From positions 40,157,829 to 40,221,828 of the forward strand of contig OX387187.1 of the NCBI GenBank assembly GCA_947561395.2: 64,000 nucleotides of DNA. The letters are read 5' to 3'. The DNA is from Buxus sempervirens. Taxonomy: Eukaryota; Streptophyta; Magnoliopsida; Buxales; Buxaceae. The position numbers and the translations under genes are program-made. The notes below the pieces were generated by a model. It did not search any database. It saw only the letters and a list, made by a program, of their open reading frames with translations, and was not told the origin of the DNA. This document shows, piece by piece, positions 1 to 10,005 of the stretch. Each line of letters starts with the position of its first letter. Within the stretch, counting starts at the first letter, position 1.

Positions 1-2969
1 GTTTAATTCCTTGTTCTTCACAAAACTTGGAAAACATCTGATTTTCAAATTCTGTCCCATGATCAGATCTTATTCTAACAATCCTCCTTATTTGCAAGTT
101 CTTTTCAACTTGAATTTGACAGCACAATTGTTTAAAGCAATCAAAACATTCAGATTTTTCTCTTAGAAAATTTACCCAGGTGTATCTACTGTAGTCATCC
201 ACAGCAACAAAGATATACCTCTTTCCTCCAAGACTTTCAGTCTTTGTAGGTCCCATCAAGTCCATATGAATCAGTTCTAATGGTCTAGAGGTTCCTACAA
301 TGTTGGTTTTCTTGTGTGTGGCTTTGATTTGCTTTCCTTGATTGCAAGGACCACACATTCCTTTCTTTTTATTGTTCCCAAACTTGGGAATTCCTCTAAC
401 CAATTCAGACTTAGAGATTTTTGACAAATCTCTATAGTTAATGTGACCAAGTCTTCTATGCCACAAATCAATTTCATTGCATATAGAGGATTTTAAAGAG
501 CTTTCATTGTTTCCAATGATTCCATAACAATTGTCACTTGTTCTTACACCTATAAGAACTGTTCTACCAGAATTATCCAAAATTTTACATTCTTTTCTGG
601 TAAAGTTGACAAACAATCTTGAATCACATAACTGGCTAATACTAATTAAGTTTGCCTTCAAACCAGATACAAATAACACATTCTTTAGACAAACTCCATT
701 AGGACTAGTTACTGTTCCTTTACCTTTGACTTGAGAAGTGCTTCCATCACCAAATGTTACACTTCCACCAAAATTTTCTTCAAAGGTACTAAACATAGAC
801 TTATGTCCACACATATGTCTTGAACAACCACTATCTAAGTACCACATGTTGACATCATGAACTTTCAAAGTTATATGAACCACATTTGCAACTAAGAAGT
901 CTTTTCTAACCCAAATCTGTTTTTCATGTGTTTTTTGAGAAGTACCTTCATCAACAACTTGAGATTTTGAAGGAAGTTTCTTTGACAGATTTGTAACTTC
1001 CTTATTTAATGATTCAGTCAATTTTAACAAGGAATCAAATCTGTTATGTAAATCCAAGGACTGACTTTGATTTACTTTCCTCTTACTGTCAAAATATCCC
1101 TTGGGAAAACCATGCAAAACATGACAATTTGGTCTTATATGACCTCTTTTATTACAATGATGGCACACAGGTATGAACCTATATTCAGAAGAATCGAAAT
1201 TTCCAGATTTGACAGTATTTCTAAACTGTACAGATTTAGATTTTTCAGATTTTGAAGATTTACCTGTTGAGCTTACTTCTCCAGCAGAAATTTTCTGTGA
1301 AAATTCCTTATTTTGATTACTTACATCAAGCTTTTCAATCATTCTCTTTTCAGCAGAATTTGAGCTTTCAGTAACTTCCTTTGAAGTTGATTCCTCATCA
1401 ACTTTTTCTTTTCCTTTTTGTCTATTTGCTGGAACAAAGATAATCTCTCTCATTTCTGAATTTTTCTGAACTAAGTTTCTTGTAAATCCAATTCCATGCT
1501 CATTTCCAGCTCTTCTTTGATTTTTCCAAATTTCTTCAATTTGATGATTTCCTGCAGAAAAATTTGAAGCATTAGATTTAATTGAATTTGACAATTTCTC
1601 AAGTTCAATAACTTTACCTTGAAGTGCAGAAATCTGAACTTCCTTTTCTTTTAATTTTTCAGTTTTTTCAGTCAAAGAAGTTACCAAAAAATTTTCTTTG
1701 ACATGTCTTTCAAGTATCTTCTTGTTTATTGAATCTATTTCTGCAAAAGCTTTATTTTTCTCTGTTTCTGACTCCTTCAATTTTTTACTCAGTTTCTTGA
1801 CTTTCTTCTGAGCTCTATTGAATTCCTTATATAGCTGATTGTAGGCTTCTTGTAATTCTTCTTCATCATCTGATAAACTTTCTTTATTATCTCCTACAAT
1901 GTCAGAGATTGAACTACCAGAAGAAGATGAGTAAAAGGAATTGAAAGCAGTAAAATTAGCAGAAATATCCTCATCTGATTGTGAAGAATTATCAGTATTA
2001 CTGTCATCCCAAGTAACCTGATAATTTTGTCTTTTTCTTTTTATCCTTTGAGGGACATTCAGAAGCAAAATGTCCAAATCCTCTACATTTATAGCATTGA
2101 ACTTCATTGTTCTGAGAAAATTTCTTCTCCTTTCTTAGATCAGAAATTTTCTTATCAGATCTTCTATTAGATCTGTCCATGGATAATAAAGGATTAGATT
2201 GTCTCTTTTTAAACATTCTCTTGAACTTTTTATCTAAGAGAACTAATTCATCAAGATCTACTTCAGAATCATCTGATTCTTCATTATTTACAGATTTTAG
2301 AGCTATTCCTTTACTCCTTTTAGGAATATTCAGATCTAGCTCATAAGTCTGTAAAGATCCTACAAGATCTTCAATTCTCATGGTATCCACATCTTTTGCC
2401 TCTTGAATGGCAGTAACTTTTGGTCTGAATTTTTCAGGCAAAGATCTCAAGATCTTTCTAACAACCTTGGATGTAGAGATCTTTTCTCCAAGGTTAAAGC
2501 TCGAATTAACAATATCCGAAAGTCTAGCATAAAATTCATCAAAGGACTCATCATCTTTCATGTATAGAGTTTCGAAAGATGTTGTAAGTCTTTGAAGTCT
2601 AGACAGCTTGACAGCTGAGGTTCCTTCATGAGTGACCTCAAGAATGTCCCAAGCTTCCTTACCTACTTCACATGAGGAAATTCTCCTAAATTCCTCAACA
2701 CTTACAGCACAAAATAAGGCATTCATTGCCTTGTAGTTCCATCCACATAGGCCAGATTCAGCTTTACTCCACTGATCATGAGGTTTAGGCATCACAACAC
2801 CTCCTTCTGTTGTGATTTCTGGTGGATGATAACCATTACATACCGAGAGCCAGACACGCTCATCGATAGATTTCAGGTAAGCTCTCATCCTTGCTTTCCA
2901 GTAAGGATAATTGTTACCTTCGAATAATGGAGGTCTAGAGGCAAATCCTCCTTCTTTTCCAAAGTCCAT
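1..2969 (-). pseudogene. gag-pol: Sirevirus A Gag-Pol, one frameshift, truncated by window edge
   Basis: Starts at ATG 2969 (MDFGKEGG...). Residues 1-321 form the Gag N-terminal region and a first CCHC knuckle (CYKCRGFGHFASEC). One extra base in an A-rich tract (about 2020-2040) shifts the frame. Checked triplet by triplet, the next frame has no stop from about 2040 to position 1. It encodes a Lys/Glu-rich coiled coil, a second CCHC (HHCNKRGHIRPNC, about 1125-1165), a retropepsin-type LDSGCSKHMCG (about 800-840), the HHCC zinc domain of integrase (300-470) and the first two integrase Asp motifs (VDDYSRYTW, RSDHGTEF). It retains a gag linker of about 40 codons that copy B has lost. Copy B is in frame at the shift site, so this is a single slippage mutation rather than a programmed frameshift. 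Confidence 0.88.
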
Positions 2970-3015
2970 GCGATAGATCTAGATCTCACTTTGTATAACA
3001 ATTCAAAGTGAATAG

Positions 3016-3027
3016 GCTTTGATACCA
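3016..3027 (-). other. Primer-binding site of Sirevirus copy A
   Basis: The minus strand reads TGGTATCAAAGC two bases after the LTR. This is the site complementary to the 3' end of a host tRNA (initiator Met in this class) that primes minus-strand DNA synthesis. It differs from copy B (TGGTATCAGAGC) at one base. Confidence 0.8.
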
Positions 3028-3029
3028 AT

Positions 3030-4185
3030 TGAAAGAGTAGGAGACTACTCTACAGGTCCTCGATCTACAACAATTTTGATTTTAACAATACGGAAACATA
3101 CACACAGAATTTATACGAGGAAACCTGAATCCAGATCCAGGAAAAACCTCGAGTCTATATGAGGCGACTAACCCTTAGAATCTCCACTATTAAATGAAAA
3201 GCAATTACAAAGGAAAACACACTTAACCTTTACAATTGAACTCACTCAACAGCAATCCACAGCTCGAATCCACGAACTGTAACACAACTTGAATCCAAAA
3301 GCTGCAATTCACGATCAATCTAGATCGTAACAATCACCTCAGAGCCCACTGAGATGATCCAATGCAATAGGAATCCACCTATGCATCCATCAAGCTCGAT
3401 CACCAATCCAGGAGATCATACGATCATGTGAAGTTCCGAAATGAAGAAGAATCCTCAAACTTCAATTCCAGGAGATCTCCCTCAAATCTCCCCCTCACTC
3501 GATCACCGACTCTCTAAAGATGAATTGATTGAATCACGAACACCTCAAGATCCAAATCGAATTGATCAAAAGAAAAAGTCCTTTCTAAAAAATAAAGCTC
3601 GTCTATTTAAAGAAGAAAAACTCAGATCGCATCGAGCGCTGGTGGCGTCGCCTTGCAATCGGGGTAGACGGCTGGAAGCGAACTCAAGTCCCGCTCAAAT
3701 CCAAATTGAACCAGTTAAGGGAAGCGCGCTGCTAGCGGGAGGGAACGCGGCATGTGCACAACTGATTTTTAGATTCTTCAATCTTGCTCTGCGCTACCAG
3801 CGGCGTGTCGGCGTCGTCTTACGACGCAGGTGTGCGTTCTTTACTTTCAAAGCACAGCATGACTCATGCACTGTCAGCGGCGTATCAGCATCGCCTTACG
3901 ACGCAGGTGTGCGCTCTTTATTTTCAATGCACTATTTCACTTATGCGCTGCCAACGGAGTGGTAGCGGCGTTGTTCCTCGCAAGTGCCTTTACGAAATAT
4001 TCTTTATTTAGAAAACCTTACATTTCCTTGAGCTACCAGCGAAGTGGTAGCTGTGTGGCAGCATCACCTTCCTCTTTACTAAATTCACAGAACTTACATT
4101 TTGATTCTGCACATCTTGAAGATTATTAGAAGATATAATTTGTCAAACATTTGCCATATAAGGAGTGTGAGTTTTCACACTTACA
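3030..4185 (-). repeat. 5' LTR of Sirevirus copy A (1156 bp)
   Basis: On the minus strand it begins TGTAAGTGTGAAAACTCACAC at 4185 and ends CTACTCTTTCA-like at 3030, the same termini as both LTRs of copy B. It carries the dyad AGCTACCA-GCGAAG-TGGTAGCT near 4031-4052 and degenerate relatives of the CAGCTTG and CAGTTCG dyads around 3255-3310. A TATA-like TTTAAATA lies on the minus strand near 3600-3610. A plus-strand reading frame of 174 codons at 3441-3965 is fortuitous. Confidence 0.9.
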
Positions 4186-4190
4186 GCTTG

Positions 4191-5086
4191 AATAAAAGGG
4201 ATTTCATGCTTGGATTGTCTAATTCATTTTGATTTATTCTTGGGATTTACTTGAGAATATTTTGGAGACTCCATGAGGGAGTAGGATGGTCTTAAGGGAC
4301 CCATGTTATGTTTAATCGCACTCGGTGATATGTTGTTTTACACGTCGGAATACCTTTTGACTTAAATCGAAGCTTATGTTTCACTTGTTGGTTTTATTTA
4401 AGCTATTTTGGGCATAGCACATTATAGATCCATAATCTAGCTAGTAAGGGAAGTGCTGTAGCAGCTCCCTTTCCACCCCAGAGGGGGTGAGGTCTTTTGT
4501 TGACAGTGGATTCGACAGTTCGACAGTGGTTCTCAGACTGGATGGTTATCCCTTTCCACCCTTGAAGAGGGTGAGGTCTTGTGTTTTACACTAAGAGATG
4601 AGGATTTTGGAATTAGATGTTTCAGAGGTATCAGATTTGGCAGAGGTTTTCGGACTGGAACTGTTTGGAGTTAGAACTTAACCTTACAAAGTGGTCAAAT
4701 TTCATGAGTCCCACCTTACTTTGTGGTTTGATAATGTTTTGCTGGATTAGTCGGATTAATCGATTTATCCGTGGTTAATCATTGAGTATGTTTTAATCGT
4801 TCATGTTTAGAAATTAAATTAAATATATTTTAGCATGCATCTGCTACTTGCTGAGATAGTTGTATCTCATTCCTTTTGTTTTGTTTTGTTTTCAAATTTC
4901 AGAGAGGACGATACAGGCGGGTATATGCTTGTTTTAGGTGAGATGGGGATTTTTAGTTAACTCTGATTATATTATTGTTTATTTCATGTTATCCTTCACT
5001 CCAATATAGCGATCCTGTGTATATAAGTAACCCTTTGGGAATGAGTTATGAGTTTTCTACGTAACCCAGTTCCGGGGCGTTACAGA
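4191..5086 (+). repeat. 3' part of a gypsy-type (Tekay-like) LTR
   Basis: Noncoding stretch ending in GGGGCGTTACA at 5086, the type of LTR end also seen at 6228 and 55448. It carries the TTGCTGAGATAGTTG motif (4849-4864) shared with LTR E (47200-47220) and, more distantly, LTR D (55655-55670). Two copies of a CTTTCCACCC...GGTGAGGTCTT motif lie at 4470-4590. Its 5' part is cut off by Sirevirus A, whose LTR begins at 4185 next to the duplication copy GCTTG. Confidence 0.65.
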
Positions 5087-6105
5087 AGCTAAGGGGACCA
5101 GGTCCAAAATCCCCGAATCCTCAACTGCAGGGGATGAATCAACATCTATAGGCTCAGCTGCCTCAGAAGCCTCTGCCGCCCCAAGCTCAGCTACATCAGG
5201 AATATCTACCTCTACCGTAGGCTCTACTGCCTTAGGAACCTCTGGAGCATCAAGTCCACCCTCCTCCGACTCAGCTGCAACCACAGGATCGTCAGCCGGC
5301 TCAGTAGATACAGGCGCAGTCTCTGGCTCAGGAGCAATCTCAGGCACAGGTGCGACCTCTGGCAGATTAGCTGCATCAGGAACAGTGGCAGAAGTAGCAT
5401 CAGCAAATATCTCTGGATCTCTCTCAGGGATCTCTGCGGCCCTTACAGAATGAGACAGAGTACGGGAGTTGGATGCTGAGCCCGCCATGTCCTCCGGAAA
5501 ATAGAAAAATCTTGATCAGAAGCAGAAAACATAGAAAGTAGAAACTAAAAGTGATAGAGGGACGACCTGAAGCCGTGAAGGCCCTGCCTGGCCCTGTGCC
5601 CGGGCTAGCTGAGCCCTCAAGTCGGCAATGAGGGCATCCTGCCCAGTAATGATGACATCACTCTCAGCGATAGCGGCATCCCTCTCCGCCAGCTGACGCT
5701 CAAGATCCGCATACCGAGCTCGGATCTCCCCCAGCTGCGCCTCCTAAAATGAGAAGAAAAGGATATCAGCAATTTCATGTAAAGGGGAAGATAAAAATAA
5801 CAGAAAATAAGGAGATTCATACCGTAGTATCATAGAGGTGGATCACCACCCCTCCGATCTCGATGACTCTACCTCGAACGGGCATGGGCTGCATAAGACA
5901 ACCTACTGAGACCTGCCCGAACCAGGCATCATAGTCACCCCCATCTAAAAGTGTCTCTCCAATCACCCAATCGCCAAAAATGGGCTGTAACAAAGGGACC
6001 AAGAGGGGTGACAGGTGTCGTGTTTGGGGGAGCTACGGGGATATGTAGCTCGCCGGTATGCTGGAAATAGAAGTGCTCCCTGAGGTACCAAATGCTACCC
6101 TGCTA
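5057..6105 (-). pseudogene. Plant-mobile-domain-like gene, 3' half (three exons)
   Basis: Minus-strand coding remnants with plausible splice sites. One exon reads from about 6105 to 5823, including WYLREHFYF and PLLQPIFGDWVIGE, with a GT donor at 5822. A coiled-coil exon (5743-5567, rich in ARYADLERQLAERDAAI-type heptads) has an AG acceptor at 5745-5744 and a GT donor at 5566. An Ala/Glu/Pro-rich low-complexity exon runs from about 5488 to 5087, and its frame continues about 30 bases into the adjoining LTR before stopping at 5057. The matching 5' half lies at 21976-22760 on the same strand. The family is suggested by resemblance to plant mobile domain (aminotransferase-like) proteins and is not certain; it could be an ORF of another retroelement. 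Confidence 0.5.
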
Positions 6106-6228
6106 CCCTGTTACCTAGCATTATTTTAGTTCATGTTTTCCTTACTCTGGTTGTGCGATCCTGTTATTTATATTAACCTCTGGGTACGAGTTACGGGTCT
6201 TCATGTGACTCGGACCCCGGGCGTTACA
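6106..6228 (+). repeat. Short 3' fragment of a gypsy-type LTR
   Basis: About 120 bases ending ACCCCGGGCGTTACA at 6228, matching the ends of the other Tekay-like LTRs. At its left edge CTACCCTG is directly repeated (about 6098-6113). It separates the plant-mobile-domain-like fragment from the remains of element X and may mark the deletion that removed X's 3' part. Confidence 0.5.
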
Positions 6229-6233
6229 AGAAC

Positions 6234-6680
6234 CCTGGGGTCTTAAGATTTAAACTTAAAGTTTGAAGTTTGAGAGTTAATAAGGATGGGGTGTTCTTTA
6301 TTCAGAATCCCCTGGGGTCTTAAGATTTAAACTTAAAGTTTGAAAGTTTGAGAGTTAATAAGGATGGGGTGTTCTTTATTCAGAATCCCCTGGGTTTAAA
6401 AATTCCTTTGGCAAGTTCTTTATTCAGATTGCCCGAAAGTTTTAGAATTGGTTGCAAGAATGGGGTGTTCTTTATTTAGAACCCTTTAGTTTAAGGATTC
6501 AAACAATTTGGCGAGTTCTTTACTCAGATCGCCTGAAAATTTTGAATTGGGTGTTTTTTATTCAGAACCCATGGGTTCAAAGATTAAAAAAAATTTGGCA
6601 AGTTCTTTATTCAGATCGCCTGAAAGTTTTGAAGTTGATGGATTGGCGTCAGATTGTTTGAAAAAGGAATTGGGGGGATG
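6234..6680. repeat. Tandem repeats between ORF1 and the lost gag of element X
   Basis: Two near-identical 77-78 bp units (starting 6234 and 6311, containing CCTGGGGTCTTAAGATTT and GGGGTGTTCTTTATTCAGAA) followed by shorter degenerate units built round TTCTTTATTCAGA. Element Y has a different tandem array at the same place (35880-36600). No coding potential is evident. Confidence 0.8.
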
Positions 6681-6785
6681 TCTTAATTGACTTTATTAAA
6701 TCTAACACAAAACACTTCGTGGAAAAGGAAGTACAATGCCACAGCAATTACATGATTAAACAAAACAAACAAACAAACCCAGAGT

Positions 6786-8209
6786 CTAGCTAGGTCGGTC
6801 ATCATCATAATGAGAGGACACGTCTCGCCTTTTCAAGGCACGCAGAAGTTTATTCCACAGACGTCGGTCCTTTTTTGCGCGTCTGCGCATGGTGTGAAGC
6901 TGCTGTTGAAGGGCCTCATTGGCCTGCTTGTTTTTACGCTCGGAATCCACGTATGCACGGTGGATTCGAGAATGAGATTCCCGCAGTTCGGCCACCCTAT
7001 CCCTGTATGTGTCAGGGGGCGGAACTGGGATATCGTCAGAGGTGACGATATAGAAAGGAGGTGGGCTGTCTAGGCCAGTTTCTCGAGCAATCCATTGTTC
7101 GTAATTACGAATGTCGGATGCAGTGAAAATGTCCTCTTAGAGTATGTGCACGTGTTGCCATTCCTTCACCAATTTTTTCTTCAATTCCCATGTAAGTGGG
7201 CCAGTTAATCCTTCCGCCTCATCCTTGATTGGTATTCCCTGAGACTTCCCAAACTGTCTCAGAATTTGAACTGGATAGTATGGCATGGCATGAGTCAGGC
7301 CTATCAAGGCTAGGCAATGTCTTTTCCTGAAAGCTATGACGGGAGTATATGTTTGGTCAAATGTGCCTCCCCATCTTATATCAGTTTCTCCTTTCAACTG
7401 GAGAAAGTGGTCAAACCAGTCCTCTCTGGAGGGTAAGTCTGGTCTAATCTCTCTTCGGGCCATCAATGTGACATTGTCACGGACGTACCCATAACGTGGG
7501 CTGATAGGTTCAGCAACCATCAGGTGATCTTGAAGCCAAATGTGTAGGAGAGGAGCGCATCCCTGAAACCTCCTAGTTCCGTTCTTGGTCATGGTCAAGG
7601 CATGATATAACTGAGCAAGGATCAGTGGTGCAATTCGGAATTTCACTTGGAGTTGGTTTACAATTTCCATGAGGGCCAAATTAATGGTGTCTCCCCCAGT
7701 AGGAAAGAAGAGCTATGACATAATCACGAGGGTGAAGGTGTCCCACCAAACACGGGGTCTTTCCTGCTTTTTGTCCCTTATCTTTTCAGCAAGGAAGGTT
7801 TTAGAGACCCGCGTGAATGTTTGGTCACCTCCTAAAGTCTGGAATTCTCCTCTGGGTAGGCCAAAGAAAGTACAAGCTTCATTCTTGTAACTATCTTTGA
7901 GGTTTGGCCTGACTGGTTCTCCATGGTCACGGAATCGGAGGAATAGTTCGAATTCCTCAATTATGGGAGTCAACTCATTAGTTCCAAACCTAAAGAGTGA
8001 AAGTTGGGAATCCCAGAAAGGTAGGGCCGCCTGAATCATGTCCCAGTTAATGGGCACATTTAACAGGGACAGAGTTTGTATTTCTGTTCCCATTTAATTT
8101 GTTCATCTCCCTACAATTGCCTTGTCCAAGAATGGATCCAAGGGGTATCAAAGGCACACTTCTCTATCCTGGGGAAGCGAACTCTCTCAGTTGAAGATGA
8201 GGATGCCAT
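6786..8209 (-). pseudogene. Tat/Ogre ORF1 (DUF7745-like) of element X
   Basis: Extra ORF between leader and gag, read in the same sense as the element. The likely start is ATG 8209 (MASSSSTERV), matching the start in Y at 38489. A small deletion near 8100-8110 shifts the frame, after which the frame from 8093 continues to 6786 with stops at 7713-7715 (TAG) and 7137-7139 (TAA). The order is a conserved helical domain (SLLNVPINWDMIQ, FRFGTNELTPIIEE, RDHGEPVRPNL, KNGTRRFQGCAPLL, LIGLTHAMPYYP) and a charged C-terminal coiled coil (ESHSRIHRAYVDSERK to RALKRRDVSSHYDD). The resemblance is to the DUF7745 family found beside plant gypsy elements, recalled from memory. Function is unknown. Confidence 0.75.
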
Positions 8210-8753
8210 GCTGACTATCCGATTGAAATTCCAAGTAAATTTAATGTTTTCCACCAAAAACTCTAAATTAATCTAAAGCATGCAACAGAATATGCAAAAA
8301 TTAAATTAATGCCTAAGTAGTTTATGCAATTATCAATCACAGGAGTTAAATCCAAGCACTCAAGTTATGGGGTCTTAAGGGTTATGTCCTTTAAGTGTTT
8401 GGAAAACGCATTCAGGTCTTAGCCGGCCTTTTCTTTCATCTGCTCTTTCATCTACTCCATCATCTGCCCCTAGTGTCGGACTGAAAACACTATTTACAAC
8501 TTGCCTTCAAGGGCGAAATTTACAAAAATAAATCTGGAAAGAGAATCACCTTTAGGGTTGTTGAGAACCCAAAAGGAGGGTACAAATTTGCCACTTGGCA
8601 GGTGGGCTGAAATCCTATCTCTAGGGTTTTTCTGCCTCTGTTCTGACCCATTTCTGTCTGATCTGGCCGGCTTTCGACTGAACCAAGACCGACTTGAATG
8701 CATGGATTAAATCGAGTTAATTTCCTTAAATTAGGGTTAAGACCAACAAAGGC
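8210..8753 (-). other. Leader of element X, 3' portion
   Basis: Noncoding segment upstream of ORF1, matching 38490-39000 of element Y (shared CAGGTCTTAGCCGGCC-like and TTAGGGTTGTTGA-like stretches). It is contiguous with 19117-19869 once Sirevirus B and one GGGGG duplication are removed. Confidence 0.7.
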
Positions 8754-8758
8754 GGGGG
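8754..8758. repeat. Target-site duplication of Sirevirus B, left copy
   Basis: GGGGG immediately before the TG of the left LTR, identical to 19112-19116 after the right LTR. With complete LTR termini this fixes the insertion boundaries. Confidence 0.85.
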
Positions 8759-8897
8759 TGTAAGTGTGAAAACTCACACTCCTTTTATGACAAATGTTTG
8801 ACAAATTATGTCTTCTAATAAATCTTCAAGATGTGCAGATTAAATAATGAAAATTCAGTAAATTTAGAAAAGAAGAAGAAGACGATGCTGCCACACA

Positions 8898-9002
8898 GCT
8901 ACCACGCCGCTGGTAGCCCAATGAAATGGAAGATTTTCTAAACAGAGCATTTTATTGTAAAGGCACTTGCGAAGATCAACGCCGCTGCCACCCCGCTGGC
9001 AG
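8898..9002. promoter_or_regulatory. Palindromic dyads upstream of the Sirevirus LTR promoter
   Basis: GCTACCA-CGCCGC-TGGTAGC at 8898-8917 and CTGCCA-CCCCGC-TGGCAG at 8985-9002, both perfect with a six-base centre. In the 3' LTR the first is intact and the second is degraded by substitutions. They could act as dimeric protein sites or as hairpins. Confidence 0.6.
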
Positions 9003-9549
9003 TGCATAAGTGAATCAGTGCTTTGAAAGAAAGGTACGTGCACTAGCGTCGTAAGGCGACGCCGACACGCCGCTGGTAGCGCAGAACGAGATTGAAGATT
9101 ACATGATCAGCCGTGCACATGCCGTGTTCTCTCCCGCTAGCAGCTCGCTGGCAGCGCGCCCTTAACTGATTCAACCTGTTCTGAGCGGGATTTGAGTTCG
9201 CTTCCAGCCGTCTACCCCGATCGCTTCACGACGCCACCAGCGCTCGACACAATCTGAGTTTTATTCTTTAAATAGACGTGCTATAATTTTCTGTAGTGAC
9301 TTTTGATCTTTGGATCTTTTTGATTTCGGATCTTGAGGTGTTTGAGATTCGATCAAATCGTCTTTAGAGAGTCAGCGATCGAGTGAGGGGGAGATCTGAG
9401 ATAGATCACCTGGAATTGAAGGTAGAGGATTCTTCTTCAATTCAGAACTTCATCTGATCGTGTGATCGCCTGGACTGGTGATCGGCTTTGATTGATGCGT
9501 AGGTGGATTCCTACTGCATTGGATCGTCTCAGTGGATTCTGAGGTGATT

Positions 9550-9735
9550 GTTGCGATCTGGATTGATCGTGTTCTACAGCTTGTGGATTCAAGCTGTGTT
9601 GCAGTTCGTGGATTCGAACTGTGGATCACTGGTGAGTGATTGGTTGCGATCTGGACTGATCGTGTTCTGCAGCTTGTGGATTCAAGCTGTGTTGCAGTTC
9701 ATGGATTCGAACTGTGGATTGCTGTTGAGTGAGTC
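9550..9735 (+). repeat. 93-bp tandem duplication in the Sirevirus LTR with four dyads
   Basis: Units begin GTTGCGATCTGG at 9550 and 9643. Each holds CAGCTTG-TGGATT-CAAGCTG (9577-9596, 9670-9689) and CAGTTCG-TGGATT-CGAACTG (9602-9621; one mismatch in 9695-9714). The centre TGGATT is constant while the arms differ between the two dyad types. The same duplication is present in the 3' LTR from about 18716. Confidence 0.85.
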
Positions 9736-9947
9736 CAATTGTAAAGGTTAAGTATGTACTCCTTTGTAATTGTCTTTTCATTCAATAATGGATTTTCGAA
9801 GGGTTAGTCGCCTCATATAGACTCGAGGTTTTTCCTAGATCTGGATCCAGGTTTCCTCGTATAATTCTCTGTGTATTGTTTCCGCATTGTTAAATTCTGA
9901 ATTGTTGTAGATCGTGGACCTATAGAGTAGTCCTCTACTCTTTCAAG

Positions 9948-9959
9948 TGGTATCAGAGC
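9948..9959 (+). other. Primer-binding site of Sirevirus B
   Basis: TGGTATCAGAGC two bases after the LTR end. It is the standard copia site for the initiator-methionine tRNA. Confidence 0.92.
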
Positions 9960-10005
9960 CTATTCACTTTGAATTGCTATACAAAGTGTGATCTAGATCT
10001 ATAGC

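Larger units (their letters stand above)
1..4185 (-). mobile_element. Sirevirus-type Ty1/copia retrotransposon, copy A, 5' part
   Basis: Minus-strand element running off the left edge. In its own 5'-3' order it shows an LTR (4185-3030), a 2-base spacer, a PBS (3027-3016), gag from 2969, and protease and integrase up to position 1. Reverse transcriptase, RNase H and the 3' LTR would lie outside the window. It is closely related to copy B but in opposite orientation. The long gag with a coiled coil between two CCHC knuckles and the TGGTATC-type PBS are typical of Sireviruses. The five bases next to the LTR (4186-4190, GCTTG) should be one copy of the target duplication. Confidence 0.9.
8759..9945 (+). 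repeat. 5' LTR of Sirevirus B (1187 bp)
   Basis: Starts TGTAAGTGTG and ends CTACTCTTTCA. The upstream part is rich in GC-rich dyads (8898-8917, 8985-9002 and around 9050-9090), followed by the TATA-like TTTAAATA near 9267. The downstream part contains a 93-bp tandem duplication (from 9550 and 9643), each unit with two further dyads. Confidence 0.95.

Noticed and set aside
2004-2060. Programmed gag/pol frameshift in Sirevirus A after the first CCHC knuckle
   Set aside because: Copy B is in one frame through the same place and A has exactly one extra base in an A-rich tract, so slippage mutation explains it.
3441-3965. 174-codon plus-strand ORF
   Set aside because: Lies wholly inside the LTR of Sirevirus A, antisense to it, with no protein character.
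5057-5086. C-terminal residues of the Ala/Glu/Pro-rich frame
   Set aside because: Encoded by the end of the neighbouring LTR, so not part of the original protein.
9948-9959. tRNA gene at the primer-binding sites
   Set aside because: Only the primer complement is present; no cloverleaf was found there or elsewhere in the window.
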